From NCBI GenBank assembly GCA_001689515.1, contig LUJR01000024.1:1-64000 (forward strand): a DNA stretch of 64,000 nt, written 5' to 3'. A program made the position numbers and the translations under genes. The DNA comes from Bacteroidales bacterium M7 (lineage in GTDB: Bacteria > Bacteroidota > Bacteroidia > Bacteroidales > Muribaculaceae). The notes below the pieces were generated by a model. It worked only from the letters and a program-made list of their open reading frames with translations, had not been told where the DNA came from and did not search any database. Below are positions 34,133 through 42,619 of the stretch, in pieces; the stretch's first letter is position 1, and every line of letters starts with the position of its first letter.

Positions 34133-34209
34133 GTAGGGACGCGGCGTGCCGCGTCATCGTATCAGGCGAGGTGTATCGCATTTGATGACGCGGCACGCCG
34201 CGTCCCTAC
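34133..34209. repeat. Family D inverted pair between panB and the MATE gene
   Basis: Units 34133-34158 and 34184-34209 with heads outward and a 25-nt spacer (gtatcaggcgagg... type). A near copy of this pair is at 39301-39377. Confidence 0.92.
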
Positions 34210-34243
34210 GTTCATGTTAAAATATCATTTAGCAGATCCCGTG

Positions 34244-35065
34244 TCAGTATTGTTCGGAGGCGTTGGGGAAATCGCTGCTCTTGACATCGCTGACATAATG
34301 GCTGACGGCATCGCCGATGATGTCGCCCACCTCGGCGTAGCGGCGCAGGAAGCGCGGCGAGAAGCCCTTGTTGATGCCGAGCATGTCGTGCATGACGAGC
34401 ACCTGGCCGTCGGTGCCGCCACCGGCTCCGATGCCTATGGTGGGGATGGAGAGTTCGTTGCTGACGCGTGTGGCAAGCTCGGCAGGTATCTTCTCGAGCA
34501 CGAGGGCGAAGCAGCCCAGGTCTTCGAGCAGATGGGCGTCGGCGATCAGCTTCTCAGCCTCAGCTTCGGCGCGGGCGCGGACATTGTACGTGCCAAACTT
34601 GTTGATGCTCTGCGGAGTGAGTCCGAGATGCCCCATCACAGGGATGCCCGCGCTGAGTATACGCTCTATCGACTCGCGTATCTCCTCGCCTCCCTCGAGC
34701 TTGACAGCCTCCGCTCCGCTCTCCTTCATGATGCGCACCGCCGATGCCAGAGCCTCCAGCGGGTTGCCCTGATAGGAACCGAACGGCATGTCGCACACCA
34801 CCAAAGCGCGGTTGACACCCTTGCTGACGCTCTGGGCGTGGTAGATCATCTGGTCGAGGGTGATGGGCAGAGTCGTGACATTGCCTGCCATCACATTTGA
34901 CGCGCTGTCGCCCACGAGTATCGCGTCCACCCCTGCTTCGTCGATGAGTTTCGCCATGGAGTAGTCATAGGCAGTCAGCATGGCTATTTTCTCGCCGCGT
35001 GCCTTCATCTCGGCAAACCGCGCCGTGGTCACTTTCCGTTTGTTGTCAGTAGTATTGGTCGACAT
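34244..35065 (-). CDS. panB: 3-methyl-2-oxobutanoate hydroxymethyltransferase
   Basis: First step of pantothenate synthesis: transfers a hydroxymethyl group from 5,10-methylene-THF to ketoisovalerate. The 273-aa protein has the TIM-barrel signatures AMLTAYDYSMAKLID, VDAILVGDSASNVMAG, VVCDMPFGSYQ and HLGLTPQSINKFG, and IPTIGIGAGGGTDGQVLV near the end. The start is ATG 35065 (MSTNTTDNKRK); 41 codons upstream run into the promoter region. The -7 box TAACTTTGC lies 54 nt upstream on the minus strand. No panC is nearby. The link to one-carbon metabolism with the gcv genes is only functional. Confidence 0.95.
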   Translation of the reverse strand: MSTNTTDNKRKVTTARFAEMKARGEKIAMLTAYDYSMAKLIDEAGVDAILVGDSASNVMAGNVTTLPITLDQMIYHAQSVSKGVNRALVVCDMPFGSYQGNPLEALASAVRIMKESGAEAVKLEGGEEIRESIERILSAGIPVMGHLGLTPQSINKFGTYNVRARAEAEAEKLIADAHLLEDLGCFALVLEKIPAELATRVSNELSIPTIGIGAGGGTDGQVLVMHDMLGINKGFSPRFLRRYAEVGDIIGDAVSHYVSDVKSSDFPNASEQY

Positions 35066-35118
35066 ATTCAGTGTTTTTGATATTTTGGTCGTGAATAAAA
35101 ATGTGTGTGTTTCCGTGG

Positions 35119-35127
35119 GCAAAGTTA
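35119..35127 (-). promoter_or_regulatory. -7 element of panB
   Basis: TAACTTTGC on the minus strand. No clear -33. Confidence 0.5.
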
Positions 35128-35205
35128 CCACTTTTCCATGACATCGGCTCTGTCGGCATGAAATAACTGATTCTGTTGCCAAACGCATCTAAAAAGTTGC
35201 AAAAG

Positions 35206-35237
35206 TTGCCGTTTTTGCCAAATTTTATTACATTTGC
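35206..35237 (+). promoter_or_regulatory. Promoter of the secreted protein gene at 35.3 kb
   Basis: TTG (35206-35208), 20 nt, TACATTTGC (35229-35237), 35 nt before the ATG. Confidence 0.65.
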
Positions 35238-35272
35238 GCGAATACCAATCACTAATAATCCATTTTTGTTCA

Positions 35273-36628
35273 ATGAAGAAACTTTACATCATCGCATTGT
35301 GCTGCGCCGTAGGAGCTACCGCAGCTGACGCCCACCAGCGTTTTGTGTCAAAGAGGCATACTGACAAGGCTGTGACCGTGACTGTCCGTCCTGACGGAAG
35401 TCGCCGTCTCGCTGTGGCTGCTGCAAAAGCCGAAGTGTGGCGTCCGGCAAGCCAGACCGAATACATATATAACGGCGAGGACTGGGACGAGATGGGCACC
35501 GTGAACTTCAAATATGACAACCGCGGCAATAATATAGAGGAGTCGTTTGATGAGGACGGCGTGATCTCCACCACCGTCAGGACATATGACCAGAACGACA
35601 TGGTTACATCTATCCTGACCACATATACCGAGGAGGGCGTGACCGAGAATTCCGAGAAGCGCACATATGTCTACGACCCCATCGTGACCGACTTCTATAC
35701 CCAGCGCCTCGGCTACAGCTGGATGGAGGGAGAGTGGGTCAAGAACTACTATTGCGAGGACAACGACATCACACGCAATGCCTCCAACCATATCACTATG
35801 ATAGTGAAGTCGCTCCCCCTCGGCGATGACATGCTCCCTGCATATAAGTCGGTATGGAGCTATGACGCAGCCACCGGCAAGGCTGACCGGTTTGACTACT
35901 ACACCAACTACAGCGGTGCCGACGAGGCTTGGGAACTTGACGAGAATCTTTCATACCGTGACATCGTGTGGGACGCTACCGACGGTCAGATGACCACCCA
36001 TATCAACGAGCTGCTCAGCGGAGCTAACCGTGTCAAGCAGTATAGCGTCTACTACGAGGACGAACTTGACGGCCACGTGTTTGTGGAGTATTCAGCTGCC
36101 AACCCTGATGACTACCTGCTCAAAAGCACCTATGCCGATCCTTCTGAGGTAGGTCTCGTGAGCCAGGTGGAGACTATCGACGCCAATGGCAGCAAGCGCA
36201 TCACCGATACAGAGTATTTCGACTACGAGGGCAATGTCACCGCCTCTCCCACATACCAGTCGGTGGAGACCATCATGTGTGACTCGTACGGCAATGTGGT
36301 TTCGGATGAACTCAAAGAGGCTTATGACGGCGGTGATTTTGAACTCGTCATGGGCGAGAAATACGATATCACCTACGATGCAAAGGGTAACCCCACGGAG
36401 ATCATCCTGTCGGTCTACAGCTTTGACGACGACGAATATTTCCCCGACACGCGCATAGTATATGGCGATTACACCGACGTATCGCTCGGCATCGACGATG
36501 TCACCGCAGCCGATGACGCAGACGCTCCCGTGGAATACTTTAACCTCCAGGGAGTCAGAGTAGACAACCCCCAGAGCGGTCTCTACATCCGTCGCCAGGG
36601 AAACTCCGTCACCAAGGTGTACCTCTGA
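35273..36628 (+). CDS. Secreted protein of unknown function with a C-terminal sorting-like tail
   Basis: A 451-aa protein with a signal peptide (MKKLYIIALCCAVGATAADA). The middle shows irregular repeats of the type YDNRGNNIEESFDEDG and YDAKGNPTEIILSVYS, similar to YD-type or DUF4595-like beta-strand repeats in secreted Bacteroidales proteins. The end (EYFNLQGVRVDNPQSGLYI then KVYL) matches the short C-terminal segment found in many secreted proteins of Muribaculaceae and relatives and may be a type IX-like sorting signal; that role is inferred. The gene stands alone with its own promoter. The protein is acidic. Confidence 0.75.
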   Translation: MKKLYIIALCCAVGATAADAHQRFVSKRHTDKAVTVTVRPDGSRRLAVAAAKAEVWRPASQTEYIYNGEDWDEMGTVNFKYDNRGNNIEESFDEDGVISTTVRTYDQNDMVTSILTTYTEEGVTENSEKRTYVYDPIVTDFYTQRLGYSWMEGEWVKNYYCEDNDITRNASNHITMIVKSLPLGDDMLPAYKSVWSYDAATGKADRFDYYTNYSGADEAWELDENLSYRDIVWDATDGQMTTHINELLSGANRVKQYSVYYEDELDGHVFVEYSAANPDDYLLKSTYADPSEVGLVSQVETIDANGSKRITDTEYFDYEGNVTASPTYQSVETIMCDSYGNVVSDELKEAYDGGDFELVMGEKYDITYDAKGNPTEIILSVYSFDDDEYFPDTRIVYGDYTDVSLGIDDVTAADDADAPVEYFNLQGVRVDNPQSGLYIRRQGNSVTKVYL

Positions 36629-36648
36629 GCCGAATGGCTATAATGATG

Positions 36649-36680
36649 TTGCATATTCGGAATTAATGTGTTAACTTTGC
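36649..36680 (+). promoter_or_regulatory. rpsO promoter
   Basis: TTG (36649-36651), 20 nt, TAACTTTGC (36672-36680). The 95-nt leader that follows could be an S15 autoregulatory site, which I cannot demonstrate. Confidence 0.65.
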
Positions 36681-36775
36681 GGCGGATTTGACCACTGTGG
36701 CAGCAATGGCTCTTTTGGCAGCGCTGCGGGAGCAAGGTCAACATTATTTTACTAACATCTTAATTTCCAAAAGAA

Positions 36776-37051
36776 ATGCACTTAAGCTCTGACGACAAAG
36801 TCAAGATTTTTGAGGAATTCGGCAGCGGCAAGACCGATACAGGCAGCCCCGAAGCTCAGATCGCCCTCTTCTCAGTACGCATCGCTCACCTGACCGAGCA
36901 CCTCAAGAAGAACCACAAGGATTTCACTACACAGCGCGCGCTCAAGGCTCTCGTAGGTAAGCGCCGCCGTCTGCTTGATTACCTTATCCGCAAGGATATC
37001 AACCGCTACCGTGCCATCATCGCACGCAAGGAACTCGGTATCCGCAAGTAA
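36776..37051 (+). CDS. rpsO: 30S ribosomal protein S15
   Basis: A 91-aa primary 16S rRNA-binding protein. The conserved stretch TGSPEAQIALFSVRI (G-S-x-E-x-Q) and RRRLLDYL are diagnostic. Length typical. It is followed by a hairpin and a family C element. Confidence 0.97.
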   Translation: MHLSSDDKVKIFEEFGSGKTDTGSPEAQIALFSVRIAHLTEHLKKNHKDFTTQRALKALVGKRRRLLDYLIRKDINRYRAIIARKELGIRK

Positions 37052-37080
37052 TCGGCATACAACTGAAAGCTCACCATGAC

Positions 37081-37117
37081 CAGCCCGCGATTCCCGTCCA
37101 TGACGAATCGCGGGCTG
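37081..37117 (+). terminator. Hairpin after rpsO
   Basis: CAGCCCGCGATTC pairs perfectly with GAATCGCGGGCTG, 11-nt loop, 29 nt after the stop. T-run is absent, so an intrinsic terminator or 3'-stabilising hairpin. Confidence 0.6.
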
Positions 37118-37144
37118 TCACATAAATACCTCTCTGAGATTGTG

Positions 37145-37363
37145 GCGCCCCTCGTGGGCGCATCTCTACCGTAGCCGAGGGGCTTGCCCCTCGGTCAGGA
37201 TGCAAGCAGACACGCGCTGCGCTTTGCCGCAGCGCATCAGTCGCTATATTATTGATGCTCATGGGGTTTGATGCGCTGCGGCAAAGCGCAGCGCGTTCCT
37301 TTGGCTGACATTTCCGAGGGGCAAGCCCCTCGGCTAACAGAGAGATGCGCCCACAAGGGGCGC
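37145..37363. repeat. Family C element, copy 3
   Basis: Same arm structure as the other copies; about 219 bp, between rpsO and the TRIC-like gene. The left outer arm has one change (GCGCCCCTCGTGGGCGC). No flanking A or D repeats are seen. Confidence 0.9.
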
Positions 37364-37495
37364 GTTGAAAACAATTTGCTTAAATAAGCAGTATTAGGTC
37401 GCGGCCCTTGCGTTGGCGTGGTCTGACTGCTCTGACATACGCCCTTCCTGCCATCGAATAAATTAACCATCACCATCGGAAATTCACACTCTGCA

Positions 37496-38122
37496 ATGGA
37501 CTCTGACACCCTCCAAGCCACCTTCCTCTTCGTCATCGAGGTCATAGGCACGATAGCCTTCGCCATTAGCGGCATACGCCTTGCCGCCACAAAGAATTTC
37601 GACTGGTTCGGCGCGTACACCGTCGGACTCGTCACAGCCATCGGCGGGGGCACCCTGCGCGACCTGCTGCTTGACTGCACCGTCTTCTGGATGGAGACAT
37701 GGTGGTATCTCGCCGTGACCGCCTTGTCGTTGGCGGCGGTGATTGTCTTCCGCACGTTCCTCGTCCGCAGGGAGCGGATACTGCTGATGTTTGACAGCGT
37801 GGGTCTTGCCCTGTTCTGCGTCATAGGCATCGAGAAGACCCTCCATTTCGGCTATCCGATGTGGGTCGCTGGCATCATGGGCGTCATCACCGGAGCGTTC
37901 GGCGGAGTCATCCGCGACATCCTCATCAACGAAGAGCCCATCATATTCCGCAAAGACCTCTACGCCACCGCCTGCATAGCCGGGGCAGTAGTCTACTGGC
38001 TCACCTCCTTAGCCGCCCCCGCCATCATCCCCCCTCTGGCATGCGCAGCCGTGGTCATCCTCCTGCGCGTTCTCGCCCTCCGCTACTCCCTCCACCTCCC
38101 CGTGCTGATGCACCGCGACTGA
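37496..38122 (+). CDS. TRIC/UPF0126 family cation channel-like membrane protein
   Basis: A 208-aa membrane protein with six to seven hydrophobic segments and two similar halves. The motif ISGIRLAATKNFDWFGA and GLVTAIGGGTLRDLLL in the first half and GVITGAFGGVIRDILINEEP in the second are the GGGxxRD signatures of the trimeric intracellular cation channel family. The ion carried is not known. The start is ATG 37496. It is flanked by a C element and a family A unit and has no operon partners. Confidence 0.9.
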   Translation: MDSDTLQATFLFVIEVIGTIAFAISGIRLAATKNFDWFGAYTVGLVTAIGGGTLRDLLLDCTVFWMETWWYLAVTALSLAAVIVFRTFLVRRERILLMFDSVGLALFCVIGIEKTLHFGYPMWVAGIMGVITGAFGGVIRDILINEEPIIFRKDLYATACIAGAVVYWLTSLAAPAIIPPLACAAVVILLRVLALRYSLHLPVLMHRD

Positions 38123-38163
38123 CCGTCCCGCCCCGCCTGCCCGATATGCCGCCTGTCTGGGAT

Positions 38164-38190
38164 GCGGACATGCCACGGCATGTCCCTACA
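38164..38190. repeat. Single family A unit at the island's left edge
   Basis: Right-facing head; 41 nt after the TRIC-like gene. Confidence 0.88.
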
Positions 38191-38213
38191 GGTACGCACC
38201 ATCTTTTGGGGAT

Positions 38214-38232
38214 GGCACGTCGGAGACGTGGC
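38214..38232. repeat. Solo family R hairpin
   Basis: GGCACGTC, gga, GACGTGGC: same palindrome as the outer ends of the IS200-like unit at 39591-40293. Confidence 0.75.
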
Positions 38233-38306
38233 TTTAGGGTGGGTGGACGTGCGGTTTTTTGGGGAAAAGGGATATTTTCGCAGGGAACTTTTTAAATTTT
38301 GTGGAT

Positions 38307-39230
38307 ATGAGCAACAAGAGATTTTATGAGGTGGCTGCGCTGTGGAAAGAGAGCAAGCGCGATGTGGTCAAGTATTCGACTTACTGTGCCTATACGCTGA
38401 TACTCAAGACGCACCTGCTGCCTGCGTTCGGCGATGCCGAGATGATTACGGAGGATGACGCACAGCAGTTTGTGCTTGACAGGCTCAGGGATGGACTCAG
38501 CCGCAAGACGGTGCAGGACATGATGGCGGTGCTGAAATCGGTGGCGAAGTTCGGTGCCAAGCACGGCATATTCAGATTTGAGCCGTGGGATGTGGTGTAT
38601 CCCACCGAGACGGCGAGCCGGCAGCTGCCGGTGCTGTCGCGGACACACCACCGCAAGTTGCTGAGGGAACTGTCGGAGCATCCTACGACGCAGAATATAG
38701 GTGTCATGCTGGCTCTGTGCACGGGGCTGCGCATCGGCGAGGTGTGTGCCCTGCGCTGGGAACAGGTGGACATGACGCACCGTGTCATATCGGTCAGGGG
38801 CACTGTGGGGCGCATATATAATTGCGAGACCAGCGTCACCGAGCGTTATGTGTCCACGCCCAAGACGCGCACATCCAACCGTGACATACCTGTCTCGCCG
38901 ATTCTGCTCAATGCGTTGCGGAGCGTCAGGACGCAGCAGCAGTGCGGCAGCTGCTATGTGGTCGGTGACGGCATCCATCCCAAGGAACCGCGGTCATACC
39001 GTGACGTGTTCGTCAGGCTGCTCAAGCGGCTCGGCATTCCCCAGATTGTGTTCCACGGGCTGCGCCACACGTTTGCCACGCGGTGCATAGAGGAGCAGTG
39101 TGACTACAAGACCGTAAGCGTCATCCTCGGACACTCCAGCGTGTCGACGACGATGAACCTCTACGTGCACCCCAACCTCGACCAGAAACGCCGCTGCATG
39201 GCGCGCCTCGACCGCTTCATGCACCTGTGA
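38307..39230 (+). CDS. Tyrosine-type integrase/recombinase
   Basis: A 307-aa phage-integrase-family recombinase. An N-terminal SAM-like DNA-binding domain covers about residues 1-100. The catalytic domain has R in CTGLRIGEVCALRW, the HxLRH-like HGLRHTFATR, H in ILGHSSVSTT and the nucleophile Tyr in MNLYVHPN; all appear intact. Start ATG 38307 (MSNKRFYEV). It lies at the left of the accessory island and is separate from XerD at 61.7 kb. No attachment core is recognisable. It could serve an integrated element of which little remains. Confidence 0.9.
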   Translation: MSNKRFYEVAALWKESKRDVVKYSTYCAYTLILKTHLLPAFGDAEMITEDDAQQFVLDRLRDGLSRKTVQDMMAVLKSVAKFGAKHGIFRFEPWDVVYPTETASRQLPVLSRTHHRKLLRELSEHPTTQNIGVMLALCTGLRIGEVCALRWEQVDMTHRVISVRGTVGRIYNCETSVTERYVSTPKTRTSNRDIPVSPILLNALRSVRTQQQCGSCYVVGDGIHPKEPRSYRDVFVRLLKRLGIPQIVFHGLRHTFATRCIEEQCDYKTVSVILGHSSVSTTMNLYVHPNLDQKRRCMARLDRFMHL

Positions 39231-39258
39231 AGAAGGCGCAAGGACGGAATCCACTGTC

Positions 39259-39275
39259 TGTAGGGACATGCCGTT
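39259..39275. repeat. Truncated family A unit after the integrase gene
   Basis: TGTAGGGACATGCCG then unrelated sequence; 28 nt after the stop. Confidence 0.7.
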
Positions 39276-39300
39276 GAATTAAGGTTGGAACTATATGGAC

Positions 39301-39377
39301 GTAGGGACGCGGCGTGCCGCGTCATCGTATCAGGCGATGCGTGTTGCGTTTGATGACGCGGCACGCCGCGTCCCTAC
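39301..39377. repeat. Family D inverted pair
   Basis: Units 39301-39326 and 39352-39377. Its spacer is closely similar to that of the pair at 34133-34209, though with several changes. Confidence 0.92.
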
Positions 39378-39408
39378 AAATTGGCGAAATGTGACCGTCT
39401 GGGATGCG

Positions 39409-39562
39409 GAGGGTGTTGCAGAACTCCGAATCGTACAATGTTGTAGGGACATGCCACGGCATGTCTAATCTGCAAATGCTTGAGTATCAGCTGACATGCC
39501 ATGGCATGTCCCTACATCATACAGGTAGAATCACCACAATTGACAGGTTCTGCAACACCCTC
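39409..39562. repeat. Family B element, copy 2 (154 bp)
   Basis: Identical by eye to the inverse of copy 1 at 31203-31356, including the internal family A pair. Lies between the D pair and the IS200-like unit. Confidence 0.93.
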
Positions 39563-39692
39563 CCTACAGATACACTCTATCTCTGAGAAAGGCACGTCGG
39601 AGACGTGGCAGTCGTTGTTAACCCCATGCACGGAGCGTCAGCGAACGTACATGGGGTGGGACGGATGCACACCCATATCAACCTCGGAGAGG

Positions 39693-39726
39693 TTGTGGCA
39701 CATCAGCAAATAATCGCTATATTTGC
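39693..39726 (+). promoter_or_regulatory. Promoter of the Y1 transposase gene
   Basis: TTG (39693-39695), 22 nt, TATATTTGC (39718-39726), 4 nt before the ATG; a nearly leaderless arrangement like the sirtuin gene. Confidence 0.5.
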
Positions 39727-39730
39727 CGAT

Positions 39731-40180
39731 ATGAGCAAAGTCTGTAACCACATACACGCAGTCATCAACACCTATTGCCGCAAGATGACCATAAACCCCT
39801 CGCATGCAGAGGATTTGTATCGGTTCATATGGTCGCTTCTGCGCGAACGAGACTGCCACCTGCGCCGCATCGGAGGCATAGAAAACCACATACATATACT
39901 CTTTGACCTTGACCCGCGCCATGCACTGATGGATGTGATGCGCGACATAAAGCGCGAAAGTAGCAAGTGGATGAAGTCGTCAGGTCTTTTCCCGGCGTTT
40001 GAGGGCTGGGGCAAGGAGTACTTCGCGTGTGCTCGAAGCCATGAAAGTCTGGAGTCAGTGGTGGAGTATATCAGGAAACAGCGAGAGCATCACGGACATG
40101 ACGGGATGACTTTCGAAGCGGAGTTCCGCAGGCTGATAGAGGGAGAGGACATGCTGTGGGATGAGCGGCTGCTTACATGA
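39731..40180 (+). CDS. IS200/IS605-family (Y1, REP-associated-like) transposase
   Basis: A 149-aa single-strand transposase of the Y1 HUH type. The HUH motif is HIHIL and the candidate catalytic Tyr is in VVEYIRKQREHH. Its length fits IS200-type enzymes. I chose ATG 39731 (MSKVCNHIH); an upstream in-frame ATG lies in the R palindromes. The flanking hairpin arms recur without the gene at 63.63-63.72 kb and partly at 38.2 kb, so this enzyme is the best candidate mover of family R. It appears intact. Confidence 0.88.
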   Translation: MSKVCNHIHAVINTYCRKMTINPSHAEDLYRFIWSLLRERDCHLRRIGGIENHIHILFDLDPRHALMDVMRDIKRESSKWMKSSGLFPAFEGWGKEYFACARSHESLESVVEYIRKQREHHGHDGMTFEAEFRRLIEGEDMLWDERLLT

Positions 40181-40314
40181 TGGCGCGCCACAACCTCTCC
40201 GAGGTTGATTCCTTGCGGTGTCCTGGTACCCCATGTACGTTCGCTTCGCTCCGTGCATGGGGTTAACGACGACTGCCACGTCTCCGACGTGGCTTCCCTG
40301 CCAAATGATTCTAA

Positions 40315-40341
40315 GCGGACATGCCATGGCATGTCCCTACA
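40315..40341. repeat. Single family A unit between the IS200-like unit and the terminase gene
   Basis: Right-facing head with an intact core. Confidence 0.85.
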
Positions 40342-40385
40342 GATGGTGCTGACGTTTTCGCGTGGGGGAGAGGGGAGGGCGGGGG

Positions 40386-40394
40386 TAATTTTGC
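40386..40394 (+). promoter_or_regulatory. -7 element before the terminase-like gene
   Basis: TAATTTTGC, 31 nt before the ATG; no good -33. Confidence 0.4.
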
Positions 40395-40425
40395 GGTAGA
40401 AGTTACACTAATAGTGATTGCCGAT

Positions 40426-42303
40426 ATGGAGGAGATGAATGAAGGGGCGGAGGTGCTGACGCCGCAGCGCATCTGCGAGATGATAGCCGAGGATCGCACC
40501 AGGCGCATAGAGCGAGAGAACGAGGTGCTCCGTGCCCGCACCGAAGATATGCCCGACGAGGTGTATGCTGACCCTGAGTGGCGCAGCAGCACCTCGACGG
40601 ATGTGAGCAATATGGCGCGTATGCGCCATGATTTCGCGTTCTGGTGCCGCACGTGCGTCCAGATACGTGATAAGCAGACCGGGACGTATGTGCCGTTTGT
40701 GCTCAACCGTCCGCAGCGCAAGGCTCTTGCCGCGATGGAGGAGCAGCGTCGCAAGGGTGAGCCTATACGCATCATCATGCTCAAGGCGCGCCAGTGGGGC
40801 GGCTCCACGCTGATACAGATGTATATGGCGTGGATACAGATCATGCACCGCGAGAACTGGCATTCGTTTATCTGCGCCCATGTCAAGGATACCTCCGCTG
40901 CCATCCGCGGCATGTACTCGCGCATGCTCCGCAACTATCCCACTAACTACTGGGCGTATGACGAGCCTCCGCAATTCAACAGTTATGAGCGTAGTCTCAA
41001 CACGCGTGTCATCTCCGGGCGCGAGTGCCGTGTGACCCTCGGGTCGTGCGAGAGCCAGGAGGCGGCGCGCGGCAACGACATCGCCATGGCTCACCTGAGC
41101 GAGGTGGCGTTCTGGCGCGACACCAACCAGCGTTCGCCCGAGGACTTCATCCGCTCCGTGTGCTCAGGAATACCCCTCCAGCCGCTGACCGTCATAGCCT
41201 TGGAGAGCACCGCCAACGGCGTGGGCAACTATTTCCACACCGAGTGGCTTCGCGCCAAGGCTGGCGAGAGTGCCTACAAGCCGGTGTTCGTGCCGTGGTA
41301 TGAAATAGAGATCTATGAGCTGCCGCTTGCCGATGACGAAGCCCGCGAGCGCGTCATCCGCCAGATGGACGGTTACGAGATGCACCTGTGGGACGATATG
41401 GGGCTGACGCTCGGACAGATCGCATGGTACCACGCCAAGCGCAGGGAGATGTCGTCACACCGCGCCATGATGGCAGAGTATCCCTCGGACGACATCGAGG
41501 CGTTTGTCAACACCGGCAATGACGTTTTCTGCCGCGAGGCTGTGGAGCGTCTGCGCGAGGGCTGCCGCAATCCCCTGCTTGTCGGTGAGATAGCCGCGCC
41601 TTTAGCGGCAGCTCCGCACCATGGAGATGTCCGCATCATCGCCGATCCGCGCGGCGCTCTCAAGATATGGGAGCATCCGCAGCCCGATGACCCCGACGTG
41701 TCATATGTGGCAGTGGTGGATGTCGGCGGCCGCTCCGACACGTCAGACTACTCCGTCATAGCCGTGCTCAAGACCGACAGCCGCACCCACGTGCCGGAGG
41801 TCGTGGCGCAGTGGCGCGGCCATATCGACCATGACCTGCTGGCTGAGAAGGCGTTGCAGCTGGCGCGCTACTACTGCGAAGCCCTCCTTGTGGTGGAGAG
41901 CAACAGCTACGAGCAGGATGTGTCGTCGGGCGGACAGGCGCTTTACCTGCTCGAGCGCGTCAACATGGAGTATCCGCGCATCTACCGCCGCCGTGTGCGC
42001 GAGGCAGCCCGTCAGAACATGGAGAGCCGCATCGGTTTCCACACCAACATGGCTACCAAGCAGCTCGTCATCACCACTCTCATAGCCGAGGTGCGTGACG
42101 GCACCTACATCGAGCGCGACGGCGAGGCATGCAACGAACTGCTCACCTACGAGCGGCGCGCCACCGGCAGCTACGGCGCGCGCCGCGGCTACCACGACGA
42201 CATCCTGATGACCCGCGCCATCGGGCTCTACGTCATCCGTTCCGACCCCTGGGCATTCGAGGGCGACCGCTCCCTCGCCCAGCTCGCCTCGCGGGTGTAT
42301 TGA
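40426..42303 (+). CDS. Phage terminase large subunit-like protein (orphan)
   Basis: A 625-aa protein with the two-domain plan of terminase large subunits. The ATPase half has a variant Walker A, LKARQWGGSTL, and a Walker B/coupling region DIAMAHLSEVAFW. The C-terminal nuclease (RNase H-like) half has acidic residues in VVDVGGRSDTSDYS, VVESNSYEQD and YHDDILMTRAIGL. Start ATG 40426 (MEEMNEGAEVL); the 35 upstream codons are a repeat. No portal, capsid or small terminase genes are nearby, so it is an isolated gene. Domestication, decay of a prophage or a satellite remnant are all possible. Confidence 0.85.
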   Translation: MEEMNEGAEVLTPQRICEMIAEDRTRRIERENEVLRARTEDMPDEVYADPEWRSSTSTDVSNMARMRHDFAFWCRTCVQIRDKQTGTYVPFVLNRPQRKALAAMEEQRRKGEPIRIIMLKARQWGGSTLIQMYMAWIQIMHRENWHSFICAHVKDTSAAIRGMYSRMLRNYPTNYWAYDEPPQFNSYERSLNTRVISGRECRVTLGSCESQEAARGNDIAMAHLSEVAFWRDTNQRSPEDFIRSVCSGIPLQPLTVIALESTANGVGNYFHTEWLRAKAGESAYKPVFVPWYEIEIYELPLADDEARERVIRQMDGYEMHLWDDMGLTLGQIAWYHAKRREMSSHRAMMAEYPSDDIEAFVNTGNDVFCREAVERLREGCRNPLLVGEIAAPLAAAPHHGDVRIIADPRGALKIWEHPQPDDPDVSYVAVVDVGGRSDTSDYSVIAVLKTDSRTHVPEVVAQWRGHIDHDLLAEKALQLARYYCEALLVVESNSYEQDVSSGGQALYLLERVNMEYPRIYRRRVREAARQNMESRIGFHTNMATKQLVITTLIAEVRDGTYIERDGEACNELLTYERRATGSYGARRGYHDDILMTRAIGLYVIRSDPWAFEGDRSLAQLASRVY

Positions 42304-42359
42304 CCATTAGAATGGGGATCCGAGGAGGCGAGTGTGGGAGTATTTCAAATTCAGCAGCG

Positions 42360-42443
42360 TGTAGGGACATGCCACGGCATGTCCGCGTCCCAGGAGATGG
42401 CATTTTTGTGTACGTGGCGGACATGCCATGGCATGTCCCTACA
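42360..42443. repeat. Family A inverted pair at the island's right edge
   Basis: Units 42360-42386 and 42417-42443, heads outward, 30-nt spacer; 56 nt after the terminase-like stop. Confidence 0.9.
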
Positions 42444-42619
42444 ATATTGCTGGCTTGCAACCCCTCTGGATATATTTGCAAATGTAAATACCGAGGGGAG
42501 GGGCGGGTTGGTGTTGATTGACAGGCGGTTGAGGGCTCGGCGGGGCTGGGGTTGATAATTTGGATAAAAATGTTGAAAAATAATTGAGTTTAGTTTCGTA
42601 AATTCTTTGAAAAACTTCG

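Larger units (their letters stand above)
39591..40293 (+). mobile_element. IS200-like unit bracketed by family R hairpins
   Basis: The ends (39591-39700 and 40188-40293) are inverted versions of one another. Each arm contains three hairpins: GCCACGTC/GACGTGGC, a stem with ACCCCATG/CATGGGGT, and CCTCGGAGAGG with a GTGGC tail. Between them is one Y1 transposase gene. This resembles a REP/RAYT arrangement more than a classic IS200 with short hairpins. Confidence 0.8.

Noticed and set aside
39301..39377. Family D pair as an integrase attachment site
   Set aside because: The same pair occurs at several loci without an integrase, and no tRNA or direct duplication flanks the island.
38164..42443. 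Possible intact prophage
   Set aside because: Only an integrase and a terminase-like gene are present, with no portal, capsid, tail or lysis genes.
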